A stretch of 64,000 nt of DNA, from contig JARGNR010000030.1 of assembly GCA_029212405.1 (NCBI GenBank), positions 1-64,000 on the forward strand, read 5' to 3'. Below are positions 8,185 to 17,245 of this stretch, in pieces (position 1 is the first letter of the stretch; each line of letters starts with the position of its first letter). Made by a program: the position numbers and the translations under genes. The DNA comes from Saprospiraceae bacterium (GTDB lineage: Bacteria; Bacteroidota; Bacteroidia; Chitinophagales; Saprospiraceae). The notes beneath the pieces are model-generated. The model had not been told where the DNA came from, made no database searches, and was given only the letters and a program-made list of their open reading frames with translations.

Positions 8185-9189
8185 CTACCAAATGTTTACT
8201 TCAGGAACAAGACGAATTCCAAATTTATCTTCTACCCCATTTTGTATAATTTCTGCAAAGGACAACATTTCATTTCCAGTCGCATTGCCATGATTAACTA
8301 AGACCAATGCATGATTTTCATGAGTGGCCGCATCTCCATGACGCATTCCTTTATATCCAGCATGCTGAATGAGCCATGCAGCAGGAATCTTGACCATTTT
8401 TTCATCAACTGGATACGATACTACGGAAGGAAATCTCACTTTTATCGACTCTAAAACATCTATTCCTACGACAGGATTTTTGAAAAAACTACCTGTATTT
8501 GGGATTATTTTAGGATCAGGCAACTTGGATTGTCTTATTTCAATTACAGCATGTGCCACATCCTCAATCGTTGGATTATCGACTTGTTTTTCTTGTAATT
8601 TTTGATTTATCGCCCCATAACTGGTATTCAGTTTAGGGTGTTTTGAAAAGAGGTAGTTGACATGCGTTATGATGTATTTCCCTTTGACCTCATTTTTGAA
8701 TATACTCTCCCGATATCCAAACTTACAGTCCTCTTTATAAAAAGTCTTTGTTGTTCCCTCTACTAAATCAATCGCCTGTAAACTGTGAAATACCGATTCT
8801 TGTTCTACTCCGTATGCACCAATATTCTGCATGGGAGCTGCCCCAACACATCCTGGAATCAATGCCAAATTTTCAATTCCGCCCAAACCATGACTGATCG
8901 TCCATAAAACCAACAAATGCCAATTCTCACCCGCTCCTACTTTTACTAACGCATTATCACCATCTTCATCAATAATCTCTATCCCTTTGATCTCATTTTT
9001 TAGAATGTATGCATCTTGATCTTTGGTAATTAAGATATTACTTCCGCCTCCAATAATTTTGAGAGGATGAAGTTCTTGTACTAAAACATCAAAAACATCT
9101 TGTTCAGAAAAAACAGGAATTACACTCCTACATTTGGCCTGCATCCTCATGGTATTAAAATCTCGAAGTTCAGACCGAAGTGGTGTCAT
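8185..9189 (-). CDS. murB: UDP-N-acetylenolpyruvoylglucosamine reductase
   Basis: MurB is the flavoenzyme that reduces UDP-GlcNAc-enolpyruvate to UDP-N-acetylmuramate in peptidoglycan synthesis. The FAD-binding domain shows LKIIGGGSNILIT (about 43-55) and NIGAYGVE. The substrate domain has FGYRESIFK, the tyrosine loop of the E. coli-type enzyme, and IPNTGSFFKNP, which carries the catalytic serine. PEVNIW at the C-terminus is also typical of this type. The length of 334 residues is normal. It is a single gene, convergent with trxA. Confidence 0.95.
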   Translation of the reverse strand: MTPLRSELRDFNTMRMQAKCRSVIPVFSEQDVFDVLVQELHPLKIIGGGSNILITKDQDAYILKNEIKGIEIIDEDGDNALVKVGAGENWHLLVLWTISHGLGGIENLALIPGCVGAAPMQNIGAYGVEQESVFHSLQAIDLVEGTTKTFYKEDCKFGYRESIFKNEVKGKYIITHVNYLFSKHPKLNTSYGAINQKLQEKQVDNPTIEDVAHAVIEIRQSKLPDPKIIPNTGSFFKNPVVGIDVLESIKVRFPSVVSYPVDEKMVKIPAAWLIQHAGYKGMRHGDAATHENHALVLVNHGNATGNEMLSFAEIIQNGVEDKFGIRLVPEVNIW

Positions 9190-9229
9190 AGTACTTTTTT
9201 ACTGTAGATTGGGAAATGAAAAATGAACG

Positions 9230-9850
9230 TTACAATTCACTTTCAGGATCTGTTATGTTTCTTAATTTAGGAATATTGAAATCATACTGGATTCCCACAT
9301 TAAACGATCTCGCTCCAGAATCCGGATGATATCCGAACCGAAGGAATCCATGTAGCGTAAATCCACTCATTCCAAATCCATAACCCAATTGACCAACATA
9401 CGTTCGAAATAAATCTCGCTCCCCGCCTTTTTCTTCAAATGAATTTCCTAAATAATACAATTCCGTTTTCGAGTACTGTACTCCTGCACCCATTGACCAA
9501 CCAAATTTACCTTCTTTATCCAATGCGGAAAGTCCACCAAAATTGAATTTTGCCATGATAGGAAATGATGTAGTTCCTAATCCTTTATAATCTGCTACTG
9601 ACAAGCCGAAAAAGCCTATTGTTGCTTGAGCTTCTAATGATATGGAGAAATCATTTCCTCCCATCCAAATTTTAGGTCCCAATCCAAAATTAAGCAATGC
9701 ACTTCCCGCTGAAGTAGATTCGGCGGTATTATCATCTGGATTTTGGTAATAATGATATAAGTCATTACTCGCTGTCAGCCCAATCCCAAATTGACTATAG
9801 CCAATGGAAAAAGTGATACAAAAAATAAAAGCAGTCAGAATTGATTTCAT
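9230..9850 (-). CDS. small outer-membrane beta-barrel protein
   Basis: This 206-residue protein begins with the signal peptide MKSILTAFIFCITFSIGYSQ. An in-frame ATG upstream at 9877 would add nine polar residues before the signal and would place the start inside a palindrome, so 9850 is preferred. The mature part alternates glycine and aromatic residues (GLGPKIWMGG, FGWSMGAGVQYS, YGFGMSGFTLHGFLRFGYHP) as in eight- to ten-stranded barrels. No specific family or ligand can be named. A perfect 8-bp inverted repeat lies 16 bases upstream. Confidence 0.75.
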   Translation of the reverse strand: MKSILTAFIFCITFSIGYSQFGIGLTASNDLYHYYQNPDDNTAESTSAGSALLNFGLGPKIWMGGNDFSISLEAQATIGFFGLSVADYKGLGTTSFPIMAKFNFGGLSALDKEGKFGWSMGAGVQYSKTELYYLGNSFEEKGGERDLFRTYVGQLGYGFGMSGFTLHGFLRFGYHPDSGARSFNVGIQYDFNIPKLRNITDPESEL

Positions 9851-9865
9851 AGTCTTTTTATCTAG

Positions 9866-9884
9866 GTAATGTGACACACATTAC
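9866..9884. promoter_or_regulatory. perfect inverted repeat, possible operator
   Basis: GTAATGTG (9866-9873) and CACATTAC (9877-9884) are exact reverse complements separated by ACA. The site lies 16-34 bases upstream of the barrel-protein start at 9850. Symmetry, spacing and position suggest a dimeric repressor site or a leader hairpin. No regulator gene is adjacent. Confidence 0.4.
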
Positions 9885-9931
9885 ATTATTTCATTATACA
9901 AAACTAAAACTATCCTAGTATTTAACAAAGG

Positions 9932-10465
9932 TTAATCTTGGATTTGTTCAATATGTAAAATTTCTGTTCCAAGTATACCTTTACAAAACTGTAGATTCAT
10001 TGTTTTTGTTACTTGATTATTGGTAGAAATATCTTTGTCCAATACAAATCGTTCTTGAGATCCATCTTTTATTATTGTCAAAATCCACTGATTGGCTTTG
10101 ATTTCATCTTTATTCATGGCACCCAACCCCGAGGTATATCTTCCTTTATACCCTACACATGAATAAGATGCAGTATTACAATGGAAGGTTGCATATTTCT
10201 GATTGAAAAATGTGATAATGGCCAGAAATAACACAAATGAGCATAAAGTGGATAGTGAAACCAATAAATAAAGGTTATCAAAATCATACTTGGTCCGATA
10301 TACAAAATACAACAAGGCTCCTGTTGTCACCGCTAATCCCACAGATAGAAATAAAAGTCTAGGAAAATGCAGATACATACTATAAGAGGGTATGCTCAAT
10401 GAGATATAAATAATACTCAAAAAGACTAAAATTGAAAATGGGATATAAAATAGTGGTCTATGCAT
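9932..10465 (-). CDS. hypothetical membrane protein
   Basis: This 177-residue protein is not recognised. It has three clear transmembrane helices in the first 95 residues (FYIPFSILVFLSIIYISL, LLFLSVGLAVTTGALLYFVY, LLVSLSTLCSFVLFLAIITF). A soluble C-terminal region of about 80 residues follows and contains two Cys residues (FHCNTASYSCVGY). It starts 3 bases after the AlkD-like gene and is probably co-transcribed with it. Confidence 0.65.
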   Translation of the reverse strand: MHRPLFYIPFSILVFLSIIYISLSIPSYSMYLHFPRLLFLSVGLAVTTGALLYFVYRTKYDFDNLYLLVSLSTLCSFVLFLAIITFFNQKYATFHCNTASYSCVGYKGRYTSGLGAMNKDEIKANQWILTIIKDGSQERFVLDKDISTNNQVTKTMNLQFCKGILGTEILHIEQIQD

Positions 10466-10467
10466 AT

Positions 10468-11166
10468 TTAAACATATTTGCCGCCTTCTCTCTTCGTTAG
10501 ATTTGATAAATTAGGGTGGTTTTGAATAAACACTCGTATTTCTGAAGGATAAAACTTGGAAGCCTGTCTCAATGCCCAACCACTCGCTTTATTGATAAAG
10601 AATTCTTTAGAGCCAATATGAGATTCAACCAAAGCAAACAACATATCTAGATCAACATCTTCTTTATACCTCAATTGATGTAGTATTGCCGAACGATTGA
10701 GCCACATATTCTCATTATTGTTCCACTTTTCTACCCATTTCATTTTTTTATCTGGATAGCGTAAAAAGATAGAACCTGCAATATTTGGAGCCAATCCATC
10801 CACAGTATCCCACCAACTTTTACTCAGAATCAAATTTTCTATCTGAGGTAAATATTTGGGTGTCCATTTATTTCTTTTGGAATCCAAGGCATCCAAAGCC
10901 ACATATTGCAATTCTCTCTGAGGTTGGGCCCACAACATTTCTGCATATAAAAACAATTCATCAAGGCTCAAGTTCTTAATATACGGCCGCAATTCTTTTT
11001 GAACTTGCTTACGTGCTGGAGATTTTACTCCAAAAAAGTCAAACTGATTTTTCATATATCGTTCCATATGAATACGATCATCTTCTACTCCCAAAGCTTT
11101 CATTTTCGAAACAGTTGCCGCGACCAATTCTTCTAATTTCATTTTATCTATAGTTCTAACTTCCAT
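10468..11166 (-). CDS. AlkD-like DNA alkylation repair protein
   Basis: AlkD-type proteins are HEAT-like-repeat DNA glycosylases that remove alkylated purines without base flipping. This 232-residue sequence shows the family landmarks VKSPARKQVQKE, ELQYVALDAL, LILSKSWWDTVDGLAPNI, WLNRSAILHQLRY and INKASGWALRQASK. The W-W-D and R residues line the DNA-contacting cleft in the family. An alternative start eight codons later (MKLEEL, 11142) is possible. It is divergent from the DUF2520 gene and followed at once by a small membrane protein. Confidence 0.87.
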   Translation of the reverse strand: MEVRTIDKMKLEELVAATVSKMKALGVEDDRIHMERYMKNQFDFFGVKSPARKQVQKELRPYIKNLSLDELFLYAEMLWAQPQRELQYVALDALDSKRNKWTPKYLPQIENLILSKSWWDTVDGLAPNIAGSIFLRYPDKKMKWVEKWNNNENMWLNRSAILHQLRYKEDVDLDMLFALVESHIGSKEFFINKASGWALRQASKFYPSEIRVFIQNHPNLSNLTKREGGKYV

Positions 11167-11216
11167 AAAGTAACATGATTTTTAGCAAGAATCGTATTTA
11201 TATTAATACTTCACCT

Positions 11217-11224
11217 TACTTTTG
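11217..11224 (+). promoter_or_regulatory. -7 box supporting a TTG start at 11242
   Basis: TACTTTTG matches TAnnTTTG exactly. Transcription would begin near 11231, about 11 bases before the TTG codon that opens the DUF2520 gene. No upstream start codon could then be used. Confidence 0.5.
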
Positions 11225-11241
11225 GTCAAAATTTAAAAGGC

Positions 11242-12024
11242 TTGAGCATATTTATAATTGGATCAGGAAATGTAGCGTGGCACTTATGTGCTGCACTCAG
11301 AAAAAGCAATGTAAAAATTGCAGGTATTTATTCTAGAGATCAACAAAAGGGAGAGCAAATAGCACAGAAATTCAATACGGAATGGTATGTGCAATTGAAC
11401 CTCATCCCAAAAAATGCCTCTATATACCTACTTTGTGTTTCGGATGATGCCATAAAACCCGTTTCTGAATCCCTCCCAAAATCAATTCTAAAATCTAAAA
11501 TTGTTGCCCACACCTCCGGGAGTAAATCAATGGAAGACACGCTTATTGATTGCAAAAATGGAGGGGTATTTTATCCATTACAAACCTTTACTAAAGGAAA
11601 AAAAATGGAGTACAAAAACATTCCGTTTTGTATTAATGGTAAGAATAAAAAGACTATCAAAAAATTAATGGAAGTAGCTAATACAATCAGTACTTCCGTA
11701 CAAGTCATCAGCGATGAACAGCGAAAAAACATTCATCTTTCAGCCGTATTAATCAACAATTTTGTAAATCACCTCATTTATGTTTCAGGTGAATTGTTAC
11801 ATCAAAATGAGATAGATCCTGAGATTTTACAGCCATTATTGCTAGAAACCATCCAAAAGCAACAACATTTGGGCGCATTCCAAGCACAAACAGGTCCTGC
11901 GAGAAGGATGGATGCAGATACTATGTCAGCCCACCTTGATCTTTTAAAACGAAACAAAGAGATGAAGACCATTTATATGGCCATTTCTAAAAGTATTCAA
12001 AAAACATATAACAAAAAGAAATGA
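11242..12024 (+). CDS. Rossmann-fold DUF2520 protein
   Basis: This 260-residue protein has an N-terminal NAD(P)-binding Rossmann domain (SIFIIGSGNVAWHLCAAL) and a C-terminal all-helical DUF2520 domain (INNFVNHLIYVSGELL, LLLETIQKQQHLGAFQAQTGPARRMD in pieces). The fold resembles pyrroline-5-carboxylate reductase/F420-dependent reductases, but the reaction is unknown. The start codon is TTG: the glycine motif begins within ten residues, and no ATG in frame lies upstream. The ATGA overlap (12021) couples it to the next gene. Confidence 0.83.
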   Translation: MSIFIIGSGNVAWHLCAALRKSNVKIAGIYSRDQQKGEQIAQKFNTEWYVQLNLIPKNASIYLLCVSDDAIKPVSESLPKSILKSKIVAHTSGSKSMEDTLIDCKNGGVFYPLQTFTKGKKMEYKNIPFCINGKNKKTIKKLMEVANTISTSVQVISDEQRKNIHLSAVLINNFVNHLIYVSGELLHQNEIDPEILQPLLLETIQKQQHLGAFQAQTGPARRMDADTMSAHLDLLKRNKEMKTIYMAISKSIQKTYNKKK

Positions 12025-12296
12025 GAATAATCGGAGAAATAAATCATGCAAAATATAAAATTACTGTGCTTAAAATGAATGAGAAAGTGACCCTTCAAAT
12101 TGAAGATCGGTTGGTATCTCAATCCTTTGCTTTTAGAGATGGCTCTGGTGTAAAAGACTTAGCCACTGCTCAACAACTTCTCACTCCTGATTTTTTATCA
12201 AAGGTGGATGCTCGTTTTGCAGAAATGAATAAAGATTATATGGACGCGTTGGAAGAATTGAATCAAGATGAATTTGAAGACTTTGAAATCATCTAA
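12021..12296 (+). CDS. hypothetical protein coupled to the DUF2520 gene
   Basis: This 91-residue acidic protein is not recognised. Its N-terminal half looks like a small beta sheet (MRIIGEINHAKYKITVLKMNEKVTLQIED), and the C-terminal half is helical and very acidic (EELNQDEFEDFEII). The start overlaps the stop of the DUF2520 gene by four bases (ATGA), a strong sign of coupled translation. It converges with prmC with one base between them. Confidence 0.65.
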   Translation: MRIIGEINHAKYKITVLKMNEKVTLQIEDRLVSQSFAFRDGSGVKDLATAQQLLTPDFLSKVDARFAEMNKDYMDALEELNQDEFEDFEII

Positions 12297-12297
12297 G

Positions 12298-13101
12298 TCA
12301 TAGTTTAATAGCCTTTACCATTCGATTTTTTCCTTGTAGGTCTTTAATTATTTCCGTGTTAAATTCCCTTTTGTAAAGGTTTTCTACCTGTTGCGCATTG
12401 TACTCATTGCACTCCATAAATACAGCAATTTTCTTTTCTGAAAGGAGGGCAAAATCCCGTAGATTACGATAAAAAATCAACGGATCGTTGTTTTCGACAA
12501 ACAATGCCAAATGGGGTTCAAAATCTAAAACATTTGCACTCATCAGTTTTTGTTCATCGTAAGGAATATAAGGAGGGTTACTGATGAGCACATCCACATC
12601 TTTGATGAAATCCCAATTGTTTTGATCCAAGAAATCAACTTGATGAAATTGGACATTGGTCATCAATTGCGTGTTATTTTCTCTGGCGACATCCAGGGCT
12701 GAGGTACTCACATCAATACCTATCATCTCTAAATTAGGAAAAAGCGTATTCAAGGTGATGGGAATGCACCCAGAGCCCGTGCCGACATCTACCACTTTTT
12801 GAATGCCTAGCGGGTGTTTCCGAATATATTGTTCTACTGCAAAGACCAACTCTTCCGTTTCTGGCCTTGGAATAAGCACATTAGCGTTGACCTTAAAAAA
12901 ATATCCATAAAATGGAGCAGTTCCCGTAATATATTGGATCGGTTCTCCTTTACGAAATCGTTCTATTATTTCATCTAATTCAGATGGAGTAAATTCACCC
13001 AAATCAGGCACATCCTCTTCCAGGATTTTTAACAATGAAGTTGCCTCTTCCCTAGAAAATAAGTCCTCAAGTCCAGATTGTAAATATTGGTGGTAGTTCA
13101 T
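12298..13101 (-). CDS. prmC: release factor glutamine methyltransferase
   Basis: PrmC (HemK) methylates the glutamine of the GGQ motif in release factors RF1 and RF2, using S-adenosylmethionine. The N-terminal helical domain covers about 1-80. The SAM-binding motif KVVDVGTGSGCIPI (about 102-115) is followed by DVLISNPPYIPYDE, where NPPY binds the target glutamine. The length of 267 residues is normal. It is the last gene of a minus-strand run with the sulfotransferase, glycosyltransferase and recQ, 3 bases after the sulfotransferase. Confidence 0.94.
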   Translation of the reverse strand: MNYHQYLQSGLEDLFSREEATSLLKILEEDVPDLGEFTPSELDEIIERFRKGEPIQYITGTAPFYGYFFKVNANVLIPRPETEELVFAVEQYIRKHPLGIQKVVDVGTGSGCIPITLNTLFPNLEMIGIDVSTSALDVARENNTQLMTNVQFHQVDFLDQNNWDFIKDVDVLISNPPYIPYDEQKLMSANVLDFEPHLALFVENNDPLIFYRNLRDFALLSEKKIAVFMECNEYNAQQVENLYKREFNTEIIKDLQGKNRMVKAIKL

Positions 13102-13104
13102 AAC

Positions 13105-14121
13105 TTATTTTTGAATCCTTAATGGATAATAAAAACCGGTTGGATACCCTCTTCTCACACGTTGAATTCGATCTTTAAGTTCTTGTTTCTTTAGTTTTTT
13201 ATAGGTTGTTCTTTTCCCTATGCTATAAAAATCATAATTCAAAATACCACATAGTTCCTGAATATTTTGGATGCTTACATCGTAATAGCTTTTCCCTACC
13301 TCATTCACTTGAACCATATTAACAGCTTCCAATATTTCATGCTGCATCTCATCACTCAACGTATTGAAACGCCCTACCGATCCTTTTCCTATGGCTTTTG
13401 TTTCATCGTACTTCCAACCGTACAGTTTAGGTTCACTAACCTTTTCGCCTTGAGGAATCAGCATTCTAGATTGATAAGGAACATCTAAAAACGAACAAAT
13501 GCTGCGAACTGTAATTTCAGGATCAGAAATCAAATCTTCATATTTTACGGTAAGGCATCTGCTTGACGTCATGACAGATGCTCCACATACAGAATTGAGT
13601 AAATAAATACCCACTGCATAATACAAATCATATCCTCTTTTTTGCAAAGAAGCTATGGTATCAAATGGATTTCTCACCATATGAATGACTTTCCCATTTT
13701 CAAAAGAACGCAAGAATGAAGCAAAACAAGCTGAATTTGCAGGAGTTTTCTCCAACCAAATATGAGCTCCGCTTAAATTCAAAGATTTTGCATAAAATGT
13801 ATTCGTAAAGTCTAATAAATCACGCGAGCGGAACAATGCCACCTGAAGATCATTTTGCTGCCATAAGTATTCTTTTTGTAAAAGATCTGTTCCATTGTAA
13901 ATATGCCATCCATGATTTCGTAAGCCAAAAAGTTTGCGTTTTAATACTCTAGACTTCGCCTTATCCCAATTCTCATAAATCATCTTTTTGGCAAAAAAAG
14001 CAGTTTCTCCACCTGCAAAGATGTCATCGTTCCGATTCAAAATATTCTTAAGAAGCGAAGAACCAGTACTTCCCGACCCGCCCATGATTACTTGCATATT
14101 CGCAATAATTTTAGATAGCAC
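13105..14121 (-). CDS. PAPS-dependent sulfotransferase family protein
   Basis: Sulfotransferases move sulfate from PAPS to an acceptor, commonly a carbohydrate or lipid. The 5'-phosphosulfate loop is MGGSGSTGSSLLKNIL (about 12-27). The 3'-phosphate motif is VIHMVRNPFDTIASL near residue 145, with the expected Arg. KYEDLISDPEITVRSICSFL and PYQSRML follow the usual C-terminal plan. The acceptor is unknown. Placement next to a GT4 glycosyltransferase suggests sulfation of a surface glycan, but this is an inference. Confidence 0.82.
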   Translation of the reverse strand: MLSKIIANMQVIMGGSGSTGSSLLKNILNRNDDIFAGGETAFFAKKMIYENWDKAKSRVLKRKLFGLRNHGWHIYNGTDLLQKEYLWQQNDLQVALFRSRDLLDFTNTFYAKSLNLSGAHIWLEKTPANSACFASFLRSFENGKVIHMVRNPFDTIASLQKRGYDLYYAVGIYLLNSVCGASVMTSSRCLTVKYEDLISDPEITVRSICSFLDVPYQSRMLIPQGEKVSEPKLYGWKYDETKAIGKGSVGRFNTLSDEMQHEILEAVNMVQVNEVGKSYYDVSIQNIQELCGILNYDFYSIGKRTTYKKLKKQELKDRIQRVRRGYPTGFYYPLRIQK

Positions 14122-14162
14122 AAAGATATAATTCCTTCAATGGCATATTGTAAAAGTAAGCA

Positions 14163-15278
14163 TCAATCCAAGATAAATTCGTTTAAATACTGGATCAATT
14201 TTTGGGATTCACTTTCCCAATTGTATTGTTTTTTTGCTTCTATACAGGCTGATTTCATTTGATCTATTTCAATTTGATTTTCTCCTAGCAATTCAATGGC
14301 ATTTTTAATTGCCTCTTTTGTTAGTAGGTCTATGCATAGTCCAACAGGGTACGTTGCACAGATTCTTGCGTATACAGGAAAATTCATATTGATAGAAGGA
14401 ACCTCTGCATGCATGTAATCAAAAAACTTATTGGCTAAAGAATAGTGGTAATTTAAACTATCTCCCGACAAGAGATTCAAACCCATTGTCGCATTTAATG
14501 TTTCTTTTCGAAGATCTTCTGGATTGAGCCAACCGAGAAATTGAACCTTGTCCATTACGTTTAAAGAATCAGCCAATCCCCGTAATTGGTTTGAAATATC
14601 CCCTTCTCCTGCGATTCGTAATACATAATCCTCTCCAAGTAAAGGCATTGCTGAGATCACTTCTTCCAATCCCCTCCCTGCATTCAATACCCCTTGATAC
14701 AAGATTACTTTTTTCGAATTAATACCACTTCTTTGGTTTGTTTCAATATATGTTTTAAGTGATGGTACATTTCGAATAACTTGAAATGGGCTCTTGTATT
14801 TTTTAGATAAGATATCGGAAAGTTCTTGATTTACAGAGATGCTAAGATCACATTTTGGAATAAAATAGTTTCCTAATCTATTCCAAACCGCCTTTTTAAG
14901 TGATTTTCCCGTTAGTTCTGGTACTTCAACAAAATATTCATGGGCATCATGGATTAATTTTGATTTTGTCATCCGCGCTGCCGAACCGCATGCCAATAAT
15001 GTATCCAAATCCACAGAATAGATCACTTCAACTTTGTATTGCAGTGCAAACAATAGTACGCGTATGTTATATTCAAGGTAAAACAGTATTCCTTTAGAGA
15101 ACCAGCATTTTAATCTTTTTTGATTAAATACATACTTCAAAAGCAGTTGGCTGTCTTTTTTTTCTCTTCCTAGTAAAAGTACTTGATGTCCTTCCCGAGC
15201 AATAGAGTTGCAAATTCTATGCATACGCTGATCTTGATTCAGATCATTGGTAACTACAACAAGAAAAGACTTTGACAT
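14163..15278 (-). CDS. GT4-family glycosyltransferase
   Basis: This 371-residue GT-B enzyme starts with LVVVTNDLNQDQRMHRICNS and has YSVDLDTLLACGSAARM and HDAHEYFVEVPEL in the acceptor domain. The donor domain shows KVILYQGVLNAGRGLEEVI, LRIAGEGDISNQL and KFFDYMHAEVPSINM. It is cytoplasmic with no clear transmembrane helix. The substrate is unknown. It lies between recQ (4 bases upstream) and the sulfotransferase (41 bases downstream), so a glycan-modifying pair is plausible. Confidence 0.86.
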   Translation of the reverse strand: MSKSFLVVVTNDLNQDQRMHRICNSIAREGHQVLLLGREKKDSQLLLKYVFNQKRLKCWFSKGILFYLEYNIRVLLFALQYKVEVIYSVDLDTLLACGSAARMTKSKLIHDAHEYFVEVPELTGKSLKKAVWNRLGNYFIPKCDLSISVNQELSDILSKKYKSPFQVIRNVPSLKTYIETNQRSGINSKKVILYQGVLNAGRGLEEVISAMPLLGEDYVLRIAGEGDISNQLRGLADSLNVMDKVQFLGWLNPEDLRKETLNATMGLNLLSGDSLNYHYSLANKFFDYMHAEVPSINMNFPVYARICATYPVGLCIDLLTKEAIKNAIELLGENQIEIDQMKSACIEAKKQYNWESESQKLIQYLNEFILD

Positions 15279-15282
15279 GTAT

Positions 15283-17187
15283 TTATTTTGTTGGCAATGA
15301 TAAAATGTTCAAATCATCTAGTATCAAACGTTGTTCCTGAACCAGTTGTTGGATACAAGCATAGGCTTTATTACGTTTATTATAGGGCCATATTTTCATA
15401 TATACTTCTAAATCAATTTTACCAGCGATCAATTTCCCTTGCAGATGTTTGAATAAGCCTTCTTTCTCCGCATCAGAAAATAAACTTTCTTTACTCCCTT
15501 TGCAAATATCACATAATCCGCAAGGAGTTGATTTTTCACCAAAATAATCCAGAATAATTTTTTGACGACAGGTATTACCTATCATGTATTCTTGAATTGC
15601 TCGCATTTTGAAACGAGCATTTTCCTCTCGCTCTTTGTACCGCTTGGCATCAATAGAAAATGATTTTGGCGCTGGACGATCCAATAGAAACAAAATCTTT
15701 GGCAACTCTGTCGATGGAATATAATCCAAAATAGTCTCTCGTTGCATCACCTTCAATTCCCTGACTACGGTATCCATCTTAAGACCTAAGTCATTGGCAA
15801 CTGTCCCTTCATCCACTTTAGTGTAATCGACAAATACACCTTCATATTTTCTTAGTAGATACAAGAGTATTTGCGACTTTATCCCTCTATTCCTAGTAGA
15901 TAGACTAATTTTATCCTTAGACGTAGTAAAGACTATCTTCGAAGGATTCTTAATTCCTTCATTCAATAAGAGCCATCCTTCCTTTTCTAGGATATGAAGA
16001 CAACTATAAACCAGGGATAAGGAATATCGGTGCATATTCCCAAAGTCTTCCAAATTGATTTCTTTCGCCTCCCCTGCCCCACTGCCATATCCTATTTTCA
16101 AATACGAACACAATCGGTAATAAAATTGCTCCAAGATTTCCAATTGAGGAAAACTATTAAGGTGGAATTTCTGTAATTTGATAATATCACTATATCCTAT
16201 GATCGAAATGGCAAATGCTAGTTTTCCATCTCTCCCACCTCTACCAGCTTCTTGATAATATTCTTCAATGGATGGAGGTATATCATAATGAATGACAAAA
16301 CGAACATTCGATTTATCTACCCCCATTCCGAAGGCATTGGTACTAACAATAATCTGTGTTTTATTGTCGATCCATTCCTTTTGGACTCGAGATCTGGTAA
16401 GCATATTTAATCCACCGTGATAATAGCTGGATAGTATTCCGCGCTGGTTTAAAAATTTGCTCAACTGTTCTACTTTGCTTCGACTTCGCAAATAGATGAT
16501 TCCACTGCCTTTGACCTTTGATAAAACTCTAAGAAGGGCTTCTTCTTTTTCTTCGGTCATCATTACCGTAAAAGAAATGTTATCCCTTTTAAAACTACTT
16601 TGAAAAACGACTTCATCTTTAAACTCTAACCGCTCTGTAATATCCAATGCTACTTTCTTCGTCGCTGTAGCCGTCACTGCTATAATCGGCACATCAGGTT
16701 TGAATGCTCTGAGGGTATTGATATTAAAATAAGAAGGTCTAAAATCATGGCCCCATTGCGAAATACAGTGGGCTTCATCAATCGCAATTAGACTAACATC
16801 TGCTCGCTTGAATCGTTCGATAAAAATATCTGTTTCCAGACGTTCTGGAGAAACATATAAAATTTTCAGAGGTCCGTTTACAAAATTGTCTAGAATTAAA
16901 TCCACTTGTCTGTATCCCAATCCAGAATAGATTGCGCGGGCAAAAATCCCTTTGTTGTTCAACGCTTCTACCTGATCTTGCATTAATGCGATCAATGGAG
17001 ATACGACTATGGTTTTTCCAGGCAAACACAATGCTGGCACTTGATAACAAACTGATTTACCTGCACCTGTATGCAATAGTGCAAGCGTATCCTTGCCATC
17101 TAAAACAGCATTAATGATATCTTTTTGACTAGATCGAAACTGATCATACCCCCAATAATGTTGAAGTACCGATAATGGTGTGGTCAT
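15283..17187 (-). CDS. recQ: ATP-dependent DNA helicase RecQ
   Basis: RecQ is a 3'-5' helicase of recombination repair. Walker A is LLHTGAGKSVCYQVP (about 36-50), the DEAH box is IAIDEAHCISQWGHD, and the RecQ-specific aromatic loop and motif VI (QEAGRGGRDG) are present. The zinc domain CRQKIILDYFG...CGLCDIC has all four cysteines. The winged helix follows, and the C-terminal part lacks an obvious full HRDC domain, as in many 630-residue Bacteroidota RecQs. It heads a minus-strand run with the glycosyltransferase, sulfotransferase and prmC. Confidence 0.95.
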   Translation of the reverse strand: MTTPLSVLQHYWGYDQFRSSQKDIINAVLDGKDTLALLHTGAGKSVCYQVPALCLPGKTIVVSPLIALMQDQVEALNNKGIFARAIYSGLGYRQVDLILDNFVNGPLKILYVSPERLETDIFIERFKRADVSLIAIDEAHCISQWGHDFRPSYFNINTLRAFKPDVPIIAVTATATKKVALDITERLEFKDEVVFQSSFKRDNISFTVMMTEEKEEALLRVLSKVKGSGIIYLRSRSKVEQLSKFLNQRGILSSYYHGGLNMLTRSRVQKEWIDNKTQIIVSTNAFGMGVDKSNVRFVIHYDIPPSIEEYYQEAGRGGRDGKLAFAISIIGYSDIIKLQKFHLNSFPQLEILEQFYYRLCSYLKIGYGSGAGEAKEINLEDFGNMHRYSLSLVYSCLHILEKEGWLLLNEGIKNPSKIVFTTSKDKISLSTRNRGIKSQILLYLLRKYEGVFVDYTKVDEGTVANDLGLKMDTVVRELKVMQRETILDYIPSTELPKILFLLDRPAPKSFSIDAKRYKEREENARFKMRAIQEYMIGNTCRQKIILDYFGEKSTPCGLCDICKGSKESLFSDAEKEGLFKHLQGKLIAGKIDLEVYMKIWPYNKRNKAYACIQQLVQEQRLILDDLNILSLPTK

Positions 17188-17245
17188 AATTTGCAGACAA
17201 ATACAAGCTCAATATAGAGATATCTAATGTGTAGAACGAAAGGAT

